DNA of 64,000 bases from Perognathus longimembris pacificus (lineage: Eukaryota > Chordata > Mammalia > Rodentia > Heteromyidae). The DNA lies in assembly GCF_023159225.1 (NCBI RefSeq), contig NC_063162.1:88379438-88443437 (forward strand), given 5' to 3'. Position numbers and translations under genes: made by a program. Of the stretch, positions 58,227 to 64,000 are shown piece after piece; positions within the stretch are counted from its first letter, which is position 1; every line of letters starts with the position of its first letter. The notes under the pieces are model-generated. The model searched no databases and had not been told where the DNA came from. It saw only the letters and a list, made by a program, of their open reading frames with translations.

Positions 58227-60108
58227 CCTCTTCTCTTTTTCTTTTTTGATGGAAAAAACCTCCAACTTTAGTGTTATAGAATGAGCCACACAGAATCAGA
58301 AGGCTAGGTGAATGATGGTCCTTATGGCTGTGTTATTGAGCAGGCTGTGCCCCCAGATGCCGGCCTCATTAAAGTGGATTAATGCTAAGCCCTCGGAGCT
58401 TACACCCCTGATTACTCCAAGTTCTCTTTCTCAGGCAATGCGGTGCTCCGAATGTTCTGAGCCCCTTCCACTATCCCAGAACTGTTGACTACAGCTTGAA
58501 GCTCCCCAGCTGAACAAATACTTGTGATTTCAAACTTTGTACATGATTTCCTTTCCCATAAAAGACATGGCTTCATATTAGATTCTGTCTTAACTAAGCA
58601 TGGGCAAGTCTTTTCTTTGGCCACAGCTTTGTTTCTGTGTAGTAGGAATTTTATCTGGACTTGCTGCTTAATTAATGTTTGTTTTAAAAAAGGACCTTTG
58701 CTCGTGGGCTCCCCTCTGCTGCTGGAGACGGCCCTTGGCAGTACGAGGCAGGGCCTGAGCTACCTCTTGCTGATCAGGTTTGGTGTGTGGTGTCTGAGTT
58801 TAAGGGTCACTTCTACCTTACGGTATAGTTTTAAAATATTAACTTTACTACTGACTTATACATTTTTAACTCTTTATTTCCCTGGCTTCATTTTTGCAAT
58901 TATGGATAGCCTCAAACAGTTTCTGTTGATTATACATTGCTTTTTGGAAGTAGTTGTGTTGTTTTTGGCTGTGCAGGTTTTTCCATGGCTAAAAGACTGG
59001 GCAAGTGACCTAGATTGATGCTTCTGTTACTTCAGAAAGTGATAATTCTAGTCCATAAGAGAAAAAAAGTCTGTTCATATTTATATCTGAAAAATAATGG
59101 AATATTTTATGTGTATGTAGCATATATTGTTTATTCACTTTAACAAGCATTGAAAGAATGTGTGATTATTGTACTCTTGCAATAATTCTGTGGCCTCTCA
59201 AGGACCTGAGGCCACAAGACAGGGCCACTGCAGGAAATCCAGTCCTCTTACAGGAGAAGAGTCTTTCAGGGAGAGAATCCTCCTATTGAACCCCTTAGAT
59301 AAAACCCCCAAACCTTCTCACAAGCTGCTCCACATATTTACAGTTGGTCATTTGCTCCTGGCACGCATGGGCTCGGCATGCATTTTGGAGTACACCCATT
59401 TGCCCCTGTGAGTCTGTTTGTAGAGGTGTGCTCCTGAGAGGGTGATGCCTCTTCCACATACAGCTACCCTCAGCATGGCAGAGGGCATGGCCAGTGCCAT
59501 GTTGCTTATCTACAGTAGGGTTCCCCAGATGACCCATCTGTCTTCTAGTGTTCCATTTCTCTCACCCCTGTTTCTCTGGAGTTCCAGATTCTGCGTCTGC
59601 AAATAAGGTTGAGAAACAGTACATTGTATTTTGTGTGGCTCTGAACTGTGTCTGGCCATGTGGGACCCTGGGCGTTGACTTCCATTCAGTGGGTGGAAGA
59701 TTGCACATCCGTGTTCCTGGAACCTGAGACTTTATTATTGATTACAACTGAATAAGCTCATTAAGAATGTTAAAGTAATTAATTTACATGTTCAAAGGTG
59801 CTGTTAAGGTGTGTATCTCCACAAGTAACCATGTTGTTTGGGTGCGAGCACAGAGGGAATCGGTCAAGGTAAGCAGGGGTGAAGTGTCCACCCCCAGGCC
59901 AGGGCTCTGTGGAGGGACACATCTGTGGGCAGGTTAGATGGCAGCTTGTTCTTGTTCATGGAAGTGGAGATGAGTTCATCCTAAGGAAGGTGATGAGTCT
60001 TTCTTAGTGCCCCCCAGGAAGACAGGCATCAGGATACCCTCACTACAAAAGAAAGGACTACTGACCATCTTACAGCAGGTGGGAGTTGTAAGGAGTCCAC
60101 GAAGATTT
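58227..60108. other. Unique-looking DNA, no exon recognised
   Basis: About 1.9 kb without recognised SINE or L1. The longest frame (58524-59018, + strand, 164 residues) is hydrophobic and Leu/Phe-rich, with no recognised family or exon structure. IGF2BP3 exon 4 was looked for here and not seen. Confidence 0.45.
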
Positions 60109-60114
60109 TTTGAT

Positions 60115-60403
60115 TTTTTTTTTTTTTTGGGCAACTGTATGTTAGGGGTTTCAACATAATAGTTCCATATATACTTACAATATACTTCAATATATTCACC
60201 CATCCTCTCCGTATTAACTTCCTCTTCCCATCTTCCCAACTTTTTTACCTCCCTAGTAATCATCTTTGAATTTCAGGACTTTGATTGTGTTGTTTCCCTT
60301 TAGTTTCTATGACTGAGAGAAAAACAGGACACTTGTCTTTGTAGGATTGGGTTATTTTACTTAACTTGATAATCTCCAGTTCCATCCATTTTCCAGCAAA
60401 TAG
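60115..60403 (-). mobile_element. Older L1 3' region, left part
   Basis: T-run then 'tgtatgttaggggtttcaac', 'atattcacccatcctctccg', 'aatctccagttccatccatt': reversed L1 3' UTR and ORF2 end of an old family. Interrupted at 60419 by a younger L1; resumes after 60631 ('aaatggctgccattcatatc'). Confidence 0.72.
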
Positions 60404-60418
60404 CAAAATTTCATTTTA

Positions 60419-60616
60419 TTTATTTTTTTTTAAAGTTTTTATTATCAAACTGATGTACAGAGAAGTTAAGTTTCATGCGTTAGGCATTGGATACATTTCT
60501 TGTACTGTTTGTTACCTCGTCCCTCATTTCCCCCACCCCCTCCCCCTATCCCTTCCCCCCCATGAGTTGTTCAGTTCATTTACACCAAACAGTTTTGCCA
60601 GTATTGCTTTCATAGT
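60419..60616 (-). mobile_element. Nested L1 3' end with 15-bp TSD
   Basis: A 198-nt 5'-truncated L1 tail: T-run, 'aaactgatgtacagagaagt', 'gttaggcattggatacattt', pyrimidine block, 'catgagttgttcagttcatt'. CAAAATTTCATTTTA is at 60404-60418 and 60617-60631. Confidence 0.92.
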
Positions 60617-60671
60617 CAAAATTTCATTTTAAATGGCTGCCATTCATATCTTAAAGAAAACTGGAAATGTT

Positions 60672-60908
60672 GCTGGCACTTGCATCTCACACCTATAATT
60701 TAAGCTGCTCGGGAGGCTGAGATATGATGATCACAGTTCAAAAACAGCTTGGGCAAGAAACTTAAGACTCTTACCTCCAAATAACCCTCCAAAAAGTCAG
60801 AAGTGGAGCTATGGCTGAAGTTGCTATAGAACCCTTTCCTTGAGCAAAAAAGCTTAAGTACAGTGCCTAAACCCTGAGTTCAAGTCTCAGGATGATTGCA
60901 CAAAAATA
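60672..60908 (+). repeat. B1-Geo dimeric SINE
   Basis: 'gctggcacttgcatctcaca', 'ctcgggaggctgagatatga', 'tatggctgaagttgctatag', 'gagttcaagtctcaggatga'. Confidence 0.82.
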
Positions 60909-60939
60909 TTTTTGTTCATTGTGGATTTTAAAAAACTGA

Positions 60940-61165
60940 TCATGAGGCTTGAACTCAAGGCTTGCGTTCTGTCCCTGAGCTTTTTTTGCTCAAGGCTAGT
61001 GCTCTACCACTTTGAGCCACAGTACCACTTGCAGTTTTCAGATGGCTAATTGGAAATCAGAGTCTCACTAACTTTCCTGTCCAGGCTGATGTCGAACAGT
61101 GATCCTCAGATCTCAGCCTCCTACTTATCTAGAATTACAAGTGTGAGGCACCAGCACTTGGCTAA
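60940..61165 (-). repeat. B1-Geo dimeric SINE
   Basis: 'tgaggcttgaactcaaggct', 'agatggctaattggaaatca', 'gatctcagcctcctacttat', ending gcacttggct. Confidence 0.85.
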
Positions 61166-61735
61166 ATTTTAACTTAAAAATTCTACCATTTTGGAGCTGT
61201 AGTTAGTAGCTTTATATTTTGTTGACTTATATAGGGTGAACTATTTTTCTCAAAAATGGTGTCCTAGGTGTCTGAGCCTTAGTGATAGCCAGGGCTTGAT
61301 GTGTTCATAGGTATCGCTGGCTTATCCTTGGAGAATCATCATGCTTTAGGAGTTCTGGTTATTCAGGGCTAGTGAGAACTCTACCTTCTTTGTTCTATCT
61401 TCTTTCTGGCCAGATCCATTGAGCAGAGCAGTTTTGGCCACCATTTTAGGACTGCTTTGAATGCAGAGAAGAATAATTCCTTCCTTTTTGTCCTTTACCT
61501 CCCTGTCCCCAATTATTTCAAAGCTGAGTACTTTGTGCCTTTGGGTAGGCTAGCTGTGCTGGCCAGTGTGGATGGTAGCAGGTAACACCAGTGTTGTGCA
61601 TTTTAATCAGAGCACAAAATGTTGAATATCTTAGAGTATCAGTGAGATTCACTAGGTTTCTCAATTCTTTGTTGCTTTATATGCATTGTGTTCATTGTTT
61701 TTTGAACTCAGTGGTGTATTAAAGAGTCAGGGATA
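61166..61735. other. Unique-looking intronic DNA
   Basis: No repeat or exon recognised. Confidence 0.45.
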
Positions 61736-61930
61736 GCTGGGCACCAGTGGCTCATGCCTGTAATCCTAGCTACTCGGGAGGCTGAGATCTGAGGATTGCT
61801 GTTTGAAGCCAGTCCAGGAAGAGAAATCCCTGCGAGTCTCTTATCTCCAATTACGCACATAAAAACTGGAACTGGTGCTTTGGCTCAAAGTGGTAGAGCA
61901 CTAGCCGTGAGCAGAACTCAGGGACAGTCG
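61736..61930 (+). repeat. B1-Geo SINE, 3'-truncated
   Basis: 'gctgggcaccagtggctcat', 'cctgtaatcctagctactcg', 'gcactagccgtgagcagaac'; the end of the Geo monomer is missing after gggacagt. Confidence 0.85.
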
Positions 61931-61993
61931 ATGACTGTCACTGATTTTTTAAATTATATCTTTTACCTGCAGAGAAACTTTAATTTGAAAGTT

Positions 61994-62792
61994 AAAAAAA
62001 ATTTTTTTTTATTGTCAAACTGATGTACAGAGAGGTTACAGTTTCATACGGATGTACAGAGAGGTTACAGTTTCATACGTTAGGCATTGGATACATTTCT
62101 TGTACTGTTTGTTACCTCCTCCCTCATTCCCCCTCCCCCTCCCCCTTTCCCTTTCCACCCCATCAGTTGTTCAGTTCATTTACACCAAACAGTTTTGCAA
62201 GTATTGCTTTTGCAGTCGTTTGTCTTTTTACCCTGTATCTCTCGATTTTGGTATTCCCTTTCAGTTTCCTAGTTCTAATACTAATATACACGGTTTCCAA
62301 CGTACTCAGATAAGATACAGAGATAGTGCAGGTTCAACCACAGGAAGGGGATACAAGAAGATCATCAATAATAGAAGCTACGGTTTCACATAGCACGTCG
62401 AAAGTAGTTACAACAGTGATATAACAGTTGTTTCCGTAACAAGGATTTCATTTCACTTAGCATCATCTTATGTATTCATAAGGGTATAGCTATTGGGCCC
62501 TTGTGATGCTCTGCTGTGACTAGCCTAAACCTGTGCTAATTATTCCCTATGAGGGAGACCATAGAGTCCATGTTTCTTTGGGTCTGGCTCACTTCACTTA
62601 GTATAATTTTTTCCAAGTCCTTCCATTTCCTTACAAATGGGGCAATGTCATTTTTTCAGATAGAGGAATAAAATTCCATTGTGTATATGTACCACATTTT
62701 CCTGATCCATTTGTCTACTGAGGGGCATCTGGGTTGGTTCCATATTCTAGCTATGACAAATTGTGCTGCGATGAACATTGTTGTGCTGGTGG
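61994..62792 (-). mobile_element. L1 3' end (799 nt) with 16-bp TSD
   Basis: 5'-truncated L1 in antisense. CTTTAATTTGAAAGTT (61978-61993) recurs as CTTTAATTGGAAAGTT (62793-62808). It begins with the tail T-run, includes a 29-bp tandem duplication (62022-62079), the pyrimidine block (about 62115-62160) and the reversed end of ORF2 up to 'gctgcgatgaacattgttgt'. Its layout is the reference for the nested copies at 52904 and 60419. Confidence 0.93.
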
Positions 62793-62814
62793 CTTTAATT
62801 GGAAAGTTTTGCAA

Positions 62815-63105
62815 TTTTGAAGAGGGGCAATATTGAGATTTGAATTGAAGGGCTTCTGCTTAACTAAGTAGGCACTTTACCTCTTGAGTCATGCTCTAAC
62901 CCACAGTTTTATTTTTGCCAGTCTTAAAGCTTGAACTCAGGTCCTTGGCTGTCCCTGAACTTCTTTTTGCTCAAGGCAGTGCTCTATCATTTGAGCCATT
63001 ACCCAGTTTCTGGCTTTTTGTAGTTTAGTGGATGGAGATAGAGGGTCTCATGGCCTTTATCCTGCCCAGGTTGGCTTTGAACTGGGATTCTCAGATCTTA
63101 GTCTT
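62815..63105 (-). repeat. ID-like fragment then B1-Geo SINE
   Basis: 62815-62905 is a diverged reverse ID monomer ('taagtaggcactttacctct'); 62912-63105 is a reverse B1-Geo ('ttaaagcttgaactcaggtc', 'ctctatcatttgagccatta', 'ttctcagatcttagtcttct'). Confidence 0.7.
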
Positions 63106-63244
63106 CTGTTTTGCCTTGGTGACTGGTGATTGTTAGATTTTTTTTTTTTGATACCTTGGCCTTTGTAATAAACCCCAATTATCTGTCTTACTTGGGACTC
63201 CCTTCTGAAGACTGGCCAACTGCTTTTAAATAATATTTCCACTT

Positions 63245-63335
63245 ATTTTTTGGAGACAGAATCTTGCTGTGAAGCCCAGGTTACTTGAACTCCACTCAAT
63301 GGCCCTATCTCAGCCTCTCCCAGCATTCCCACAAT
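63245..63335 (-). repeat. B1-like SINE
   Basis: 'tttttggagacagaatcttg' and 'gtgaagcccaggttacttga' are reverse B1 motifs. Confidence 0.65.
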
Positions 63336-63509
63336 AAAATTTTTTTTCTTTTATGATGTAGGTATTTATTGCTGCCTTCACTACTGCTTTTGCTGAGGAA
63401 AAAGCAAAGTTTTTGGTATGTTGTACTTCCATTTTGTTGAAGAAATGTTATGTTTTCTTCTTACCTTCTTACAAAGCCTATCCACGTGTCCACTCTCCAT
63501 GTGCTCACA

Positions 63510-63648
63510 CACTTTTCCTGCTTTTTGCTGGTTAATTGGGCATCAGCGTCTCATGGTCTTTCCTGCCCAAGGTGACTGAACCATGATCCTCAATTCTCAA
63601 CCCCTGAGTAGCTGGGATTACAGGTGTGAGCTGCTGGTAACCAGCTTG
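63510..63648 (-). repeat. B1-Geo SINE, B1 half only
   Basis: 'ttgctggttaattgggcatc', 'cccctgagtagctgggatta', 'caggtgtgagctgctggtaa'; the Geo monomer is absent beyond the linker. Confidence 0.72.
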
Positions 63649-64000
63649 CTAGTGTTTCTTGGTTCTTCATGCTGCTGTTTCCTGTCTCTGTAGTTAGGCA
63701 GATAAAGCACAGGACCATTCCTCTTGTGTCCTTTCATATGCATGTGAAGACATATTGCTTTTCTCTTGAATGTCTATAATCAGTTAAAATCGCAACTCCC
63801 TAACCACTGTATCTTGGTAAGGGTAAAAAGGTTTTTCTCCCAATACTTTCATTTGTCTGGCAGATGTCTAAAGACAGAATAATTTAATCATAAGGTAGGC
63901 AGATGTTTATGTTTCTAGAAACCTTCAAACAATCTTCTAAAGTAGTTGTACCATATTTTTTGTTCCCTCTAGCAGACCCAGTCCTCAGCAATACTTCATA
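63649..64000. other. Unique-looking DNA to the window edge
   Basis: No repeat or exon recognised. Confidence 0.45.

Larger units (their letters stand above)
45759..64000 (+). other. IGF2BP3: IGF2BP3 intron 3, incomplete
   Basis: Starts with donor GTAAGA and runs past the right edge, at least 18,242 nt. Exon 4 was not recognised. Contents are listed below. Confidence 0.88.

Noticed and set aside
58524..59018. 164-residue hydrophobic frame in intron 3
   Set aside because: It is the longest frame in intron 3, but is Leu/Phe-rich from T-rich DNA, has no recognised family and lies inside an intron. Kept as unrecognised, not called a gene.
12095..62905. tRNA-gene-like A and B boxes
   Set aside because: All belong to ID- or Geo-type SINEs with A-rich tails and no intact cloverleaf; none is a tRNA gene.
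45760..64000. Search for IGF2BP3 exon 4 (expected to begin Val96-Leu-Asp)
   Set aside because: No matching short exon with acceptor and donor in phase 0 was recognised; the exon probably lies beyond the right edge.

Overview
The window is nuclear DNA from a rodent. It carries the 5' end of one protein-coding gene on the + strand, IGF2BP3 (IMP3), an RNA-binding protein of the insulin-like growth factor 2 mRNA-binding family. Three coding exons can be placed to the base: 9209-9383, 10558-10618 and 45710-45758. Each has consensus splice sites, and together they make an uninterrupted 95-residue reading frame covering RRM1 and the start of RRM2. Exon 4 is not recognisable, so everything from 45759 to the right edge is intron 3 (at least 18.2 kb). 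The gene continues outside the window.

The organism is inferred from the repeats. Rodent B1-type (7SL-derived) and ID-type (tRNA-Ala-like) SINEs are abundant. Most are dimers sharing one characteristic right-hand monomer, about 90-120 nt, containing the core 'gctgtggctcaagtggcaga'. The ID-like form matches the IDL-Geo SINE described from Geomyoidea (kangaroo rats, pocket mice, pocket gophers). A castorimorph, probably geomyoid, rodent is therefore likely but not proven.

Layout. 1-4559: AT-rich upstream DNA with one B1 and no recognised gene. 4560-5560: a CpG-rich island with CCAAT boxes, an E2F-type site, a GC box and G-quadruplex-forming runs, about 3.6-4.6 kb upstream of the start codon; possibly a second promoter. 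5561-7750: AT-rich, repeat-poor DNA with a 33-bp tandem duplication. 7751-10620: the main CpG island, holding promoter, 5' UTR, exon 1, intron 1 and exon 2. 10619-45709: the 35.1-kb intron 2, packed from about 12 kb onward with SINE dimers, microsatellites and L1 fragments, including one L1 interrupted by a polypyrimidine tract and SINEs. 45710-45758: exon 3, followed 38 nt later by a young SINE. 45759-64000: part of intron 3, with SINEs, a nested L1-in-L1 carrying a 5' inversion, two further L1 3' ends with target-site duplications, L2- and LTR-like relics, and several repeat-free blocks.

No RNA gene, CRISPR array, prokaryotic feature or complete mobile-element coding sequence was found. Apart from the three exons, the long open frames are either shadows in CpG-rich or simple-repeat DNA or remnants of L1 ORF2. 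I did not find a clearly novel biological system. The most informative observations are the modular SINE families sharing one right monomer, the upstream CpG island, the A/T inverted repeat next to the IGF2BP3 start codon, the twin-primed nested L1, and the antisense orientation of every L1 fragment that can be oriented.
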